Shown here one piece after another: positions 12,020-26,100 of a DNA stretch of 64,000 nt. The notes under the pieces are model-generated. The model made no database searches, had not been told where the DNA came from, and was given only the letters and a program-made list of their open reading frames with translations. Location: the NCBI GenBank assembly GCA_024362935.1, contig JANCRA010000009.1, positions 16,437,572-16,501,571 of the forward strand, written 5' to 3'. The position numbers and the translations under genes were made by a program. The stretch is from Setophaga petechia. Lineage: Eukaryota > Chordata > Aves > Passeriformes > Parulidae. The number at the start of each line of letters is the position of its first letter. Within the stretch, counting starts at the first letter, position 1.

Positions 12020-12960
12020 TAATACAGAATAGTCAGAATTACCTTGGTTCTGGTAAAGATTACAGAGAAATCCTCACAGGAGTCATTTTTAGGAAGGAGG
12101 GGAAGTTGACTGGGAAAAACCAGCATAAATTTAGCAATGACAAACTGCCTGGCCGACTCAGCCACCCTCTACAATAGGAGGACTGGTTTTGTGGAGAAAC
12201 AAAGCAGTTCATGTCATTTGCCTCAACATCAGCAGGGCTGTTGACATAGTCCCTCATGGCAGCACCCCCTGGGCAGACATGGATCCTGGGCAGGTTCCAA
12301 GATGGGTGAAAGACTTTCTAGGCTGGCACTCAACACTTTGAAGGAATGACGTTGAAGGGCAATGTTCCTCAGAGATATGTGCTAGAGCTGACACTGACCT
12401 GATGCAGGAGAACAGACTGAGGACTGCAGCTCTGCAAGGGTGTGGGCTGGTCTTGGACAACAAGTTAAATATGAACAATCAGTGCATCTTTCCAACACTA
12501 ACCATTGGCTGCGTTAGCAAGGTGGTCACAAAAAGACAAAAGGAAGAAGTTGCTGACTCTGTTGGGTACTTTTGTGTCTCTGTCTGGAGTACTGAGCCCA
12601 ATTAACTGAGTAATTTAACTGAGCCCATTTATGAGAGAGATTTAGTCCAGCTAGGAATATCTCCAGCAGAGGTGTGGGGACTGGAGCAGCTGATATTTGA
12701 TAAGGTAAGTCTTTCAATATGGTGAAGACTAAGGAGGGGTCTAATTGCAGTCTTGAACTACATAGTGGGAGGTTGTAGAGGAGACTTACAGAGGAAACAC
12801 GGGTAGGGACAAGAAGCAGCAGTAAAAGGCTGTAACAAGGGAAAATCTGACCAGGTCTGGTGAGGGTGGTGCAGAATGGGGACAGGGGCTCCAAGAGGCT
12901 GGTGGCATCCCCATCCTTTGAGGTATTTAAAACACATCTAGCAGTCAGACCTTGCTGTAA
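12020..12960 (+). mobile_element. older CR1 LINE copy, 5' part of an interrupted element
   Basis: Matches the CR1 ORF2 order on the plus strand. A TACAGA/GTCAG block and a cctggtaaagattac-like block lie at 12025-12065. The gacaaactgcctggcc segment is at about 12140, followed by the segment encoding the DIVPHG-like block at about 12240. Later parts run into the 3' region (gaggtatttaaaa, cagaccttgctgtaa at about 12920-12960). It is full of frameshifts and more diverged than the 7.7-9.3 kb copy. It is split at 12961 by a second CR1 and resumes at 13252-13257. Confidence 0.8.
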
Positions 12961-12965
12961 GTTAG

Positions 12966-13251
12966 AATCATTGAATCATAGAATACCTCAAGTGGGATGC
13001 AACCCATAAGGATCAGTCCAGACCCCTCTTTCTCTCAGAACTACCTAAAAGTATATACCTAAAAGTAAACCTTCTGGATAAGAGAGAGTACTGTCCAGAC
13101 ACTCTTTGTACTGTGATAGTCTTGGTGCTGTGACTGCTTCCCCAGGGAGCCTGTTCCAGTGCCTGACCACCCTCTGTGTGAAGAACCTTTTCCTAATATT
13201 CAAACTGTGAACTTCCCTTGACACAGCTTCATTCCATTTCCTCATATCCTT
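12966..13251 (-). mobile_element. CR1 LINE fragment nested in opposite orientation
   Basis: Begins with the reversed CR1 tail (aatcattgaatcatagaat) and runs back into the end of ORF2. The minus-strand frame at 13045-13245 reads NIRKRFFTQRVVRHWNRLPG, the hallmark of the CR1 ORF2 C-terminus, followed by the 3'-UTR region. It is about 286 bp and 5'-truncated. A direct repeat gttag flanks it (12961-12965 and 13252-13256), fitting a target-site duplication. It is younger than the host copy because it interrupts it. Confidence 0.85.
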
Positions 13252-13256
13252 GTTAG

Positions 13257-13335
13257 CCCTGACTTGAGCAGAAGTTTTGCCTGGATGACCTCCAAGGTCC
13301 CTTTCAACTGCAGTTATCCTGTGTCCATGTCTCTA
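13257..13335 (+). mobile_element. 3' end of the interrupted CR1 (continues 12020-12960)
   Basis: The sequence ccctgacttgagcag followed by gatgacctccaaggtccc is the CR1 3'-UTR. It continues the host element exactly where it stops at 12960, and ends with a decayed tail. Confidence 0.8.
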
Positions 13336-13639
13336 AGAATAATTTATGTTCTGTTTCTCACAGTGAACTAAGGAACAACAGTTGTCACAGCCACTACCCC
13401 AAAGACTATTAAGACACAGGATCTAACATCTTCCTATCTATAGAAATGCTTCTCTAGTCATATTTGAAAATACATCTCCTTTACTAGTCTTGGAAAACAC
13501 CCAAAATCCAGTTTTAACAACCTAACTGGGAAGGACTAGAAGAAAGAATTCATCAGGGTAGAAGGAAAGAGCCTGGGATGCCACAAAGCCACTAAAATGA
13601 ACTTTTTCTCTTTCCTGGTCTCTCACAAAAGGGATTCTA

Positions 13640-14120
13640 AGTGTGGTGGAGTTTGGTAAGCATGGGCTGCCCCTGGACCCAGGGCCTAGCACACCAACCA
13701 GGCCACAAGCAGCCCCCTTCTGCGGAGCCACCCGGTGTCACCCCACCCACAGCCGCGAGCAGGCGATTTAGGTCAACCCAGCCCCTTTCCACCATCACTA
13801 TGCTTGCTCCCAACGCAATAAATAGAAAGGCTATTTTGTCAAGCCCAGCTGTTTTTATTCAAGAACTTCTCAGAGGAAGCCTGAGTGCGTAAACAGGAAA
13901 GCAGGGGCTGTTTTTACTTCACCCATCTATAGCCAGTACACGCAGGTTGACATCAGGCGAGGGCCAGCTGCACTGAATGCACCCAACAATTTGCTCCCTA
14001 GGCAGCAGTACCAGCACCAGGGCAGGCACGGCTGCAGCAAGGTACAGACAAACACAACAGCCCAGTACCCCTGTGCCCACCCAATACCCCCAGGTCCCCA
14101 TCCTCGCTGGGGGCAGCAGA
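13640..14120. other. G+C- and CpG-enriched island of unknown nature
   Basis: This roughly 480-bp block is much richer in G+C and CpG than its flanks; several CpGs cluster at 13715-13770 and more at 13920-14035. No open frame has codon character and no known repeat is recognised. On the minus strand there are a TATA-like ctatag near 13930 and an AATAAA near 13855-13860, and the left edge reads tgtggtgg. A decayed LTR is therefore possible, but I found no matching flanking duplication. A small CpG island or an unmasked retroelement are the alternatives. Confidence 0.35.
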
Positions 14121-17100
14121 AAGGCAAAGGGTTGCCTGGAGGATCATCCTTCCTTCAGAAATTCACACACAAGAATTTTTTTTCCTGCAAGAGTGGCAGT
14201 CTCTTAGTGCTGCTTTGTGATCATGGTGGGCCTCACCACAGTCCCCCAGGACCCTCATGCTTGTGTGATGTGAAATGCTGCAACCAGCAAGCACTGGGCA
14301 CCTATTTTTAGCCCTTGTGGACTGGAATTGCAGGCTGCACTGCAGATCTCCCTGCAGAAACACTGGTGGGAAGGAAAAGCAGCACCACACTGTAATTTTG
14401 TCTCTAGTGATGGGGTTTTCTTTCTAAATCCTGAGTATCAGTTTCATTCACTACTCCAGGCTACAAGAAATATGCTTCACCTACAGCTATAATGTCTTCT
14501 CTCCTGCCTATATGTCACCATATAATAAAACGTGCAGCAGTTTTATGGTCGCTGTAGAGTTATTACAAGACATATGTGTAGAGAGCACACTGGCTTATAT
14601 GACCACCCAAGCGATTAATAAAACTGGTTGCCTGCTAGAAGCGATCTTTAACTAAAGGTTGAACAAAATTGGTCTGGAAACCTTGAGAATAATTTAGAGT
14701 GGTTGCTTAAATCACGGAGACACAAAGTCTGTAGGAGGTGGATCTTCATGTAGCTTTCATCATTAATGTTTTTTCTCTCCATGGTCTCAACACCTTTAAA
14801 TAGAACAACCTACCAAATAATATTTATGTTAATTTGTTTGTTTGCTGCCATAGAAAAAAAACAACAGCAACAACAGTGCTAAGGGAACAAGTGTGAATAG
14901 TAGTGAAGAAGTGCCTTGGTTATGAGTAATTTCTGTCTCTATTTTAAACATACTGAGCAAATTCTGCTCAGTTACACCAGCCTAAATTGGAAAAAAAATT
15001 AATTCTGTGAGAATTGAGAACACAATTTAGCCTGCAAGTTCAAATCACCACTTCATAAAATAACAAAATCCATTTATTAATTTTATAAATTACTCTCATC
15101 ATATTTTATGCATTACTTGTAAAATTTTCCTTGCATATAACTTAGTTATACGCATAAACTGAACATAAATTAATTTCCTTATGTGTTTTGCTACTTGTTA
15201 GTAACTTGAAAGCCACAACAGTAGTGATCTTAACTTATATCAGAAAGTAAAATGACCATTAGATCTGCAACAGAAAAGATAGGACATGCAGACAACACAG
15301 CAAGTCTGCTCTGCCAGGACAGTACCACTTTACGTTTGGTTTTTATTGCACAAATCAGGTTATAGTGTAGAGTACAGCGAGAGCCCTCAGAAAAACAGAT
15401 TCACTCCATGGTTTTCTAGATCCTCAGTTCGCTGTAAATAGAAACACATGAAGACTGTTTGGGAGACATTATTTGTTCTGCATATATCCTGTCATTAAGG
15501 GGGCTTACTCATTTTCTACTCTGTCTTTAATCTGGAAAAGATAAAAAAAATAAGTAAACAGTAAGTTTAGGCTAGAAACTTCTCCGCTGTTGACCAGCTG
15601 AGTCCATGTCATACTGCCTCCCAGTTAATGCCCAGCTGCCTTTTTTAAACTCTCCTTCTGCTTCAATCCCATAGAGTCCATCTGCCAGGCAAAAGTCATA
15701 TACAATGCGCAGAGAGTCATTAGATAGACTTCAGCATTTGCTAACTTTAGTTAAAATCACCAGGGACCACTATAAAGATTTGTGCAGAACTAACATAAGT
15801 CTTGGGTATTTGATCCGGGGTTTAATGTTACAGTTTCCAGCTAACACAAAGGTTTTGGGGGTTACTGTTCCAGTAAAAGGCAAAAATTTCTGACAATGCA
15901 AATTGAATAACTGACGATAGACATTGGTTGTTCCTGATGAGTTTGAATTTGTTGAATTTATATTATAGAAATAAGCAACCTCACATACCCCTTCTTAGGT
16001 CTTCAAGTGGTGTAAATCAAATATAGACGGCACAAACTCAATGGAGTTACTTGAATTCAAATGAGATCAGAACCTGACTCTGCATCTCTTGCAAGCAGTG
16101 CCCAGTGTTCTTCAACACCCACCAGTATGTAAAGGAGACTGCACTGGCCATTCATAGTCACATCCAGAGAGTCTCTGACAGATGCCTTTCAGGTCAACTG
16201 CTACTACATGGTTATCTCAAGTTGTGATAGAGTGATTTAACAGATTTTCTCTTTAACCTTGTGCAGGTCTCAGAGTGCAGGTAAAGAAAGAGAACAAATC
16301 CATGCAGGCCATCAAGTCCATCCTTTCTAGCCTCCCTCTGCATCAGCGATTCAGAAATGCAATTATGGAGCCTCTTCTCATTCCAGCTCAGGGAGACTTA
16401 CTGCAATGGCCAAATTCTCATTGTGCTTTCTCTCAAAATAACATGGTACAACAAGATCTCAAGAGTGACTGCCCTTTTCTAACCCCAGCCTCCAAAAGCT
16501 TAATGCAATATATCCATGCCTTTTTGGTTTAAGCATGAAAGAGGGGAAGAAAGTATCATTTTACTGTGAAAAGTCAATATTTCATTTTAAATTGAAAAGC
16601 AGTGGGGCCAATCAATAGGTCTTGCCTGAAACACATTTGTGGAAGAAATTAGTTAGTTCAGAATTTGTGAGGTTGAGCAGTGAAACCACAGACTAAGAAA
16701 AGGGACTCCAGGACAGAGCCTCTTGTTCCTTCAGCCTGTAAATTTTAAGATTCCTTAAAATCGTGTTCATCCAGCAAAATCAGTTCATACATAGGTAAAT
16801 AAGAACACAGCAGTACATGGAAGGAGACAGAATCAGCTCCCACTATTCGTGCAGGATAAAATTTGGAGCAGTTTAGTTGTCAGTTCATGCATTAGGGAAC
16901 GAGAGTCATATGGCTTTTCTGGGCCTGGGAATAAGAGAGTCACCAGTGTGAAAACAAAGGAAGACATGGTAAAAAGCTAGAAGCTACTCAGAGAGTCCTG
17001 AGGTACCTGTTTTCAGAAAACAATCAATTCTGGGATGCAAGGAAAGAATTAAAAAGCTCCCTGGAGCTTCACTGCAGCATTCAGTACTGTTCCTCATGTT

Positions 17101-20100
17101 ACCCAGTACAAATAAAATGTGAACTCTATAGGCCTATGTGAGGCATATTCAAACTCCCTTTTCCCTTTCCTTTTAGCTTTCTCTTTCATGTCTTTCTCCT
17201 TTGATTTCTGAATGAAATTTCTGCTTTTCCTTTGTGGTCAACCATGCCAGCCATCTAATGATCTCTTGAGAAAAAGACTCTTTTCAAGAGTTAGTAATCA
17301 TGTGCAAAGAATTTTGGTCATAAATACTTCAGGGATATTGTCAAGAATAAAATCCAACAAAAATAGGCAAGTTAAAAAAGAAACAATATGTAGGAGTAGT
17401 TCAACAGAGCCAGCTGCACTTCCTCCTGTCACACAGTCCTTCATGTATTCTTCAGAACAGGACAATTCAGAGGACCCCAGTAGTTTCTTCTGTGGGGGTA
17501 AGCTGCTGTTCACATCCTCAAGCAATACAAGTCTTTCTATGTTAAAGGACATGATAAAATTGACAATTTAAAGACATATGTAATTCATCTTTCATGAAAT
17601 ATCATCAGTACCACAATCACCAAAGAGATTTAGGAGACAATTCCAGCTAGCAGACATCCCTGACTTGCAGTTTCTGAAACTAATATATGCCTTCTCTGTC
17701 TGTAATGAAAAGGCATCTCCATCTTCACTGTAAAGGAGACCACAGCTTTGAAGATAACGCCAGCAGTGTACCCAATAACAAAATCAAATGCTCAGCTCAC
17801 CTTTGCTAGTAGTCTGGTGTCCTGTGCTGCATCCACCAGTATGAACCCTGACAGCATCCTTAAACCATCCCTTCCTCTCAGCCATATAGGTTGTGGGATT
17901 TATTTTCATGGATAGCATCCTACAGCCACTTCCACAACAGGTGTGCCCCTGCTTGTGGAAAACACAGTAGGGTCAGGCAGAAGCAAGTGCTTTGTGGGAA
18001 TTCTGTCAGCCTCATCAAGTCAGATGCAGTAACTTCAAGAGGCCAAAAACAAAGAGGTGCTACATCTTGCTTAACACTTGCTACCAATGAAAGGGAATTT
18101 TTAGCAGCAGAGGTTCCTAAGGAAGAGAAAGAGAAGAACGCCCCTAAGACCCTCTAAGAAATATTCAATATTCTTTTCTACAGTGCAGGTGTCCTTTTCT
18201 AAACAAATATTATTTCATTTCTAAAATCTGCTCAATTTCTTCTCTATATCTCTTTACAGTGATTCCCAAAGTATCCCTAAGCAATTTTGAAGTGGTGAAT
18301 TTATAGGAAGTTCTCTCTATAGCTGTGGTTCTCTCTGCCACTAACAGATGAAGCAAAGAGATTTTTCCCTCAGTTGTTTCACTGCACACAAAGTTCTGGC
18401 TAAAATATGTGCTTAAATAAAGCAGCCCTGTACCTTTGTTTTTCTCCCTTGTCTGTTGTTATGGTGGAGCAGGATTTCATTATTCCTGTCAAAGCTCCAG
18501 TGGTACATCAGGACTGAAGTCAGATGGGAGAGAGAGGACATGTTTACTACATCTGCATGTTACAGGCAACACCTGTGCTCAACAGTGGGGTTTGCACCAG
18601 GCTTCGGCTGTGGCAAAGCAGGCAGTCACTACATGAGAACTGATGGCTGGAAGGCAAGGAGTTCCTTTCCAACAACCAGGAGCACCAGGTGAACTGAATT
18701 TCTCTTATATATCTAAAGAAATAGACATATATTTAATTATCATAATATCCTCGTAAGCAGTCTGGGAGACCAAAGGAAATCAAAATCCAAAAGAAAAGTT
18801 TACAACATCCAATTCATTTCCAGTGAATCTGGTTCGTACATCAAAATCTGAAGGCAGAGAAAAGCACTCAGCAACGACTGCACTGCTCAAACTAACAAAT
18901 TACTTTTCTCAAGGTTTGGACAAGTAAATAGATGCTCTTATTACATGTTTATATGAATCATTTGATATGATTTATTGGTTTGTTTTCTCATTAAAAACTA
19001 CAGGCTCTGAGCATCTCTCAACTTCTGTTGTAAGTGTTAAATTTTATCAGCCACATGCATTTTAATTTGTCACTATTAATGGCTCCAGCTTCTTGAGTTT
19101 GAGTAGACCATAGGGAATAATGCAAGGATCCATTTTTAGTCTACAGCCATTTTCTATTTTGGCAAAGAAATAATGACAGTAAATAAATATCATGCCATAT
19201 TTTAGATTCATGTGAATGATTCTGGATGACCTTACAGAGCTCAACAAAATAGGAAGCAAAAGAAATCAACAGCCAACATTAAGAATGTACAAAGATGAGC
19301 ATAATACCATTGAACTGCTAGTAAATGGAAGTGTGGCTGCATTAAGCTAACTTGAACAGCTATTTGATCATTTCTTCCTTTTCATACTTGAGATAAAAAT
19401 AAGTTTCTGCTGGATTAATACCAGATCCTAGGTCATCTTCTTGAAACTAATCATGATATTTTATGCACAATACAGAAATTAGGCTATTTCTGCATTTTTT
19501 AACATATTTCAGTTACTAACATTTGAAGCATTTTTCCTATTAGACCAGTCCATGGTCATGACATGGTCACAGATGCATGAGATAAAGTGCTGCTTTGGTC
19601 TTTGAAAACGTTGTTGTGAAGTGGGACTTTATTTTCCTTCTGCCTGTCCAGCTCCCAGTCCAAGGTTATTTCCACAGAGGTCTCACAGTAACCTTTAAAA
19701 CATAGGAGAGTATGAAACTCTGAATAGAGATCTTGTTCATAATGTCAAGATAACTAAATCAAATTTGGTGCTTCATCTCTTCAAAATTTGCCTCACCTGT
19801 TGGTAAAGTAAAAGTTATTACAAAATAGATGTCTTACCTCTTTCCAGGGTACTTTAATGGCCCACTGGTAGAGAAATAAATGGTTTAAAGATAAATTCTT
19901 GTAAGGGTGGATGTATGAAGCAGCACATTAGATGGGTGGTGGCAGGATGAATTTACTCTTTTTGTGCAGTTGTCATTTTACCCATTTCCCATTTTGTCCA
20001 TATTATCACCAAGACTATGTAGGTCTTTCCTCCACTGGGAAGAACTGGGTTTACTTTAGCTGGTAGTGCTTCAGTTAATTTTATTTTTATCTCTAAAATT

Positions 20101-23100
20101 GCTAGAATTTATTAGAAATCTGGTGGGATTATATTAGCTTATTTGACCCATACTTTTAAAATAATTTGTTGTTTTTCTTGGGCAAAAGTATGCAGGCCAC
20201 TCCACTATCTGTTGCATTAGAGCTGAGCTCACTGCCTTTGATCCAGAAGACATCAGAACCAACATGGGCTACCCACAGGACAAACATCTCCTCCTGAGCT
20301 CGTGACCTGCCCAGCACATTGCTGCTGTCCCTGATGGTGCCACACTGCTCCTTTCCCACAACAGCATGAGCTGTAGAGATACCTGAGCAAACAAAGCTCA
20401 GCTCTCAGTTACAAGAGGTTGCCCAATGATGAATGCCGAGGCCACTTAGACCTTTATTCTTGTGTTCAGTTCTCCCCTGTTCTTTGTTGTTTTTCCCAAC
20501 TTAGAGGTATTTTACAGCATCCATTGCTAAGTAACACCATAGAGAAAATCAGTGTTTAGTTGTGCTCCTAAGAGCTGAAGCTCTTGAATACAAATCAAGA
20601 GTTAAACCTGCAGTAGGTACAAATTGATATATCTCCATTAATTCCTTTGGACCTATGCCACTACTCTGGTTTTCATCAGAATATATAGTGGGAAAATTTT
20701 CAGATGGGTTGTTTTTTAATACTAAGACCTAGCAAAATAGTTCAGCCATAGATCTCTTCCATGGAACAGTCTTCATTTTGAAACACAGATTGTCAGCTTA
20801 CTTTTTAAAAAAGTAGTATAACAGCCTTTAAGTTCACTCACAGGTTACTTGTTTTGGGGTTTTTTTGCCTCTGAGGTTTTGAGTCACTGGGATGTTTTTT
20901 TTTATTTTTGGGACTTTTTTAGAAATCTCATAATTCATATGTATCCACACCTTTCAAAAATCACTCTGTTGTTCTAAAGAAACTTGCTTTCAAAATAAAA
21001 AACTCATCCACATGTCCTGTCCTTGTGCTGGAATTGCTGGAGTGGAAATCAGAGCTGGAGCCAGTATACTTTAAAGTTTTTTTCACTTGACAGACCACTT
21101 AGTTTACACAAATTGCATACTTGCTGGTTTCACCTGTCCAAATTGCAAAAACAAACATCTACAAAAGAGCCAAAGTAAAATCCGAGCATGCATTCAGAAG
21201 ATGAATGGCACCAAAAAGTAGCTGTTTGTGGATAGAGAGCATTTATACTTGCATTCAGTGCAGAGTTATCAATGTGACAGCTTCCTTTTGTTACTGCTAT
21301 GTATTGGCTTTGATTACAAACCACCGCAGAGCTGAAGGCTAAGAAAAACTTCCACATTTCCCAAATTATTTCTGGAATACGTGAGGGTCAAAAGGTCGGA
21401 TTCTGCTCCACAGCACACCCACCAGCTGACACCAGTGAAGCAGCTCCCTTGTGGGAGAGCAGGCTGGCCCGAGCCCAATACACTGAGATTTTAAAGAAAA
21501 CTTTTCACAGGTCACACCAGCTCGCCTAAGATCCTACAGGGAAAAGGGGGAAAAATTAATATTTATACTGGGAAAAAGTCACAGTTGAGTAGTCATGGGT
21601 CTGAGTGCTACAAGAGATCCTTTTAATAAAAAGTGTGGTTTTTGCCAATAACTATATTTTGTATATCTCTGCTCCCATGAAGCTGCATCTCCTCCCCAGT
21701 GTCAAAAGGCCGCGAGTTCCTCCTCTTCAGCCTCCATCACATCCTTTCAGATATTCCTCTCCTGCTGTAGATGTGGTTATCAAAGCAATTCCATGGTAGG
21801 CATGCAATCAGCACCAAGGGGAACATTTCAGCTCCAGAACCCCTTCCTACTCGTGCAGTTTTCTCAACCCCATTGAATTTTTTTTTTTAATTTTTCTTCT
21901 CCCTGCCTTTCCCCAGGTTCTCTCCCTTCATATTATTGCAGAACAGCAGACTTGCTACAATAAAGAAGGAAGAAAATTGAGTCCATCACTGAATGTGAGC
22001 ACTGGCCTTATTCCTTCTGCCATTGGACCCCATATGTGTTTTGTTTTTCATGCTCTCATGTAATGGAGGGTTCAGGTGTTTTGGATGGTGCTGCCAGGCT
22101 CTAAAAGCAGAGTGATAAAAATGTGAGGTAAAAAGGATCCTTCGATCCCTGACTGCAATTGCAGATAAAGCTGGGAATTCTCCAGCGCACACCAAGCAGC
22201 TGCTGCTGTGAACTGGCTCCAGGGATGTACTTTGGTGCATTCTTGGCCTGACTTAGTGCCTCATTCTAACTCAGTTTTCAACCACAGTCATCCTTGTGCT
22301 GGCTCATCATTACAGCACAATAAAAATAAAATGTTTGGACAGAACTGAAACTTCCTCCTAGCTGTCACTCTTCTTTGCATAGCAGGCTGTTATCCTGTAT
22401 AAAGGCTGGCAGTTGTTTCTCTCTTATGGCTTCTCTGATTTTCCTGTCAGATTATATTTCCCTCGAATGCCCTTTGTGTACCTCTAGTACAATTAACAGT
22501 GTGGTTACTTGATCTCTGAATAGCAAAAGTCAAATTCAACTCAGCAGGAGTCAAGCAAGAGAAGCATAAGATCTGGCCTTGATCTGGTTAATTGACTTGC
22601 TAAATCAGATAACACTGAATTATCATATGTTCCTAAGTATTTTTCTTGAATTTTTTATTGTAACCATTAGGAAAATACATGTTTAATGTGCTTAAAAAAT
22701 GTGTGGGTATTTATGCAGTTAAAGGGAATGAATTAGACATGTGTTTTAATTTAGATATTATGAGGCTTTTCAGCATTTAATGAAGTGAGTTGCATCTGCT
22801 CTTCAAACAGATTTTTTTTTCTTTGAATTTCTGAATAAAATGGATGGGAAAGGAAACAACTGCAAGCAAGACATTACAGTCCTCAAAACTGTAAACTCTC
22901 TAGCTTATGAAAATGTGGATTCTTCATTTCAGATCTTGCTCAGCAACACACTTCCAAAGTACAATTCTTCTTAAATGTTAAAGCTACTGATTCTAGCCAC
23001 TCGAGTGAAGGTCTTCTGACCAAAATATTAAGGAAAACTCATTCCTTCCTCTTTATTTGGTGTTTACATTACAGCTCTGGGCCTTAATGGCATTTTTGAG

Positions 23101-26100
23101 GAAACTGGTACCTTCCAAAATCATCTTTAAGCAAAAAAAATGCCAAAGAGCTTCTGCAAACAGAAACTGAAATAAAAGGTTAGATGAGAGCCTGTGCAGG
23201 AACTGTGAAAGACTTCTGTAATACACTGTCTGTTAGGAATATACAATTTTTAAGAACCGTTCTCATTGTTTCCCAAGCTGTACAAGCCACTCTGCCAAAG
23301 GACACCTGGGTGCAGGTGTTGGAAGACACTGACACCACCTTAATCTGACCAGAACTGGACAAATGAGATCCAGGCCTTAGGTCAGCCTATCCATTTTTGA
23401 TTAGGATTTCTGTCAATGCCCTCAATTACATCATGATATTAATCCCCCAAAGATGCTGCGGTACTGTAACATTTTAATTTTGCTATCCTTGTATGTCCAG
23501 GACAAGAGGCATCTTACATATTATTCTTATTGTCTTGGGCAGCGCATATCTAGAAATAAATTTAGAAATCCTGTATTAAAGAAATTCAGAGGTAGCTGGT
23601 TTTCACAGTGATCAGACTGTAAATGAATTAACTGCATTTAAAAAGAGAAATATTGGTGAGAGTTCAAGTGAGATATAGTCTGACATTTTTGGCCTGGACT
23701 GCTTTTGTTTTCAAATAATTGTGTTTGCTTCCCAGAGCAGGTGAGGAATAGGAATGTGGAGAAGAGTGATCAAATTTCATCCAAAAAAATACTGAGGAAT
23801 AAAAGCAGCCATTACATTAATCCTCATCTTCAGAAAAATTCCACTTCATGTCAGCAGTTGGTAAAAAGAGTAGGCAAAAGGTGACAACGGGGTAATCTGC
23901 CCTTTCCATGTCCCTAAACCTCATGAAAAACCCACTATCCTTGTCTCTGCAGAGATTTAAGCTTTTAACCCTTCAGGTAATGTACAGAAATTACAATCTG
24001 CTCAAAGGAGAAAACCATGCTTTCCCCAGCTGGAAGTTGTCTTGGCACCCTGTTACCATCCTGGAGACCACTTGTATCAGTGATTGCACTCACATTTTTT
24101 ACTTGCAGGTAAAACCTCCGAGTGTCTGGCCCAGAATCAGTTCTCTTTTATCTTGTTGGGAAAACTTCTGTCAGCCATCTAAAGGTTAGGCACCTCATCC
24201 AAATATGTGGCCCAGGCACATGTGACAAGGTCCATCCCTCCCCAGCCTAAATGACTAAGCTGGCTCAACTCCAGAGGGACTCCATCTTTGCACTGGTTAT
24301 AGAGCAGGCTAGACCACTGGCTTAAACCAGACTTGCAGCTTTTTGATACCTAATGCTAAAGTAAATGGATGCCACTTCCTTGACTTGTGTGGTCTTCAGA
24401 GAGCCTCCAGCTGCTCTAGTTCCATTTCTTCTGAGGTGTCCTGACCACTGTATACTGGCCAGAGCAGGTCGTACCCACATTATTGAGAAGATGTCACAGC
24501 ATTACAGACCAGGGCGGCAGCAGAAGCTATTGAACCATCCTTGAAGTGATCTTGAGGCAATTTGTAAATCCATGTTCCCTTTTTAGGCTATTTCTATGCA
24601 AAACGTACATTAGAGTAACTTTAACACCTTCATTATTATTATTATCTGAGGTGTTGAGTTTACTCCTGACCTTTAGTAAAAGGAGCATACAGAAAACAAA
24701 TTTTTGAAAGAGAAGGTCAGCTGAGCCTGTTTTCATGCAAGTCAGACCTAGAAAATCTCTACTAAAACAGAATACTCACTGACTTGAAAGCCAAGTGATT
24801 CTTAAACAATATTCCAATCCAAACAAACTGATCTTTAAATTTGACCTTACAACTACTTTTGCAAAATCAGGCCTGCCACTGAGGTACATCTGGTGAGCAT
24901 GAAGTCAGATGATTTTTTTTCTGTGTACGAGCATTCCAGTAAGTTTGCAGATGAACTCTAAGCTCTGGTGCAATTTAAAAGCTGTAGACTGAATACGCTC
25001 TTTTCAGTCTCTGCCAAGCACCAGCTCGCTGCAGGATTAACGTATACATAACGTTCAAACCATAGCATGTGTCTGAAGGGACAGTTTACCATAGTCCTTG
25101 GACCACAGCAGTGCCATAACAGACCTTCCAGTCACCCCTGGACTTGCCCACAATGAAGCACAAGTGAAAAAAGACTGAGGACAGAGTGAGCTAGGGACCT
25201 AGTCAGTAGACCCTCCCCAGAGACAGTAGAGGGAGACAAGCTCTGCTCTGGGGTAACAAATCTTGGATGGGGTAGGATGGAATGGGGCTAACCACCTTCT
25301 GGAAGTATCTATTCACTGTTCTTTGTGCAGAGATTGAAGACAACTATTTCAGGAGAGACCTCTGACTTTTAGACGGCATCTGTCAAGATGAAACCCATCC
25401 ATCCCTGGACAGGAGAAGCTCACATTCCTGTTTTTTCAGCCAGCTTGTTTGTCTTTGCCCTGAAATGAACTCCCATTAATCTCAGAGTAAGCTGTGGCTG
25501 AGAAGTAGTTTGTGAATCTGTTTTTTATCTTTGCCACCTTTCAGCTCTCATTTACAAGCTTCCAGCTCAGCCTGGGTGCCTGGCCATGGCCATGTGTGTA
25601 GGCATCCCACCAGGCATGCCAGGACTCTTCTCAAGAGAGGGAACTCAGCCACCAAGCTGTGTAGACACAGCCTTTGGCATCTCACTAGAGAAAGGGCAAG
25701 AGAGACTTTATATTCCTGGAATTGCCTTGCTTCCTTACAAGAATATCTCAAGTTGTACTTATTTTCTTGAGGTTTTTTTTTTCCTAGAAGGTTGTTCTCT
25801 CTGTTTTTATGCCCTCCTGAGAAAGAGAAAAGAAACAAATGCTATAGGGCTAAGACAAGAAGGAGCACATGTAATTTGGCAAAGACTGAGTGCTGAACCC
25901 AAGTAACTGCTGGAATCATAATATTTACTAAATTTCATATTAAGGGCAATACCCCAAGCTCTATTTTTTCTGTATTTAGTTTGTCCTGGCTATTAATAGC
26001 CTATATGACACCCACATGATCAAATAAATCTGGCCACTGTGGAGAACCCCATGGAAGTGGCTTGGTCGTGCTGTGTGTGGGCTGAGTTTATGAGCAGGTT

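Noticed and set aside
13045..13245. 66-codon minus-strand frame with FFTQRVVRHWNRLP
   Set aside because: It is the end of CR1 ORF2 in the nested element.
17212..17571. 119-codon plus-strand frame
   Set aside because: Low-complexity serine-rich end, no domain and no convincing acceptor; probably chance.
20156..20359. 67-codon minus-strand frame with protein-like composition
   Set aside because: No splice sites or motifs could be matched; the length is within chance.
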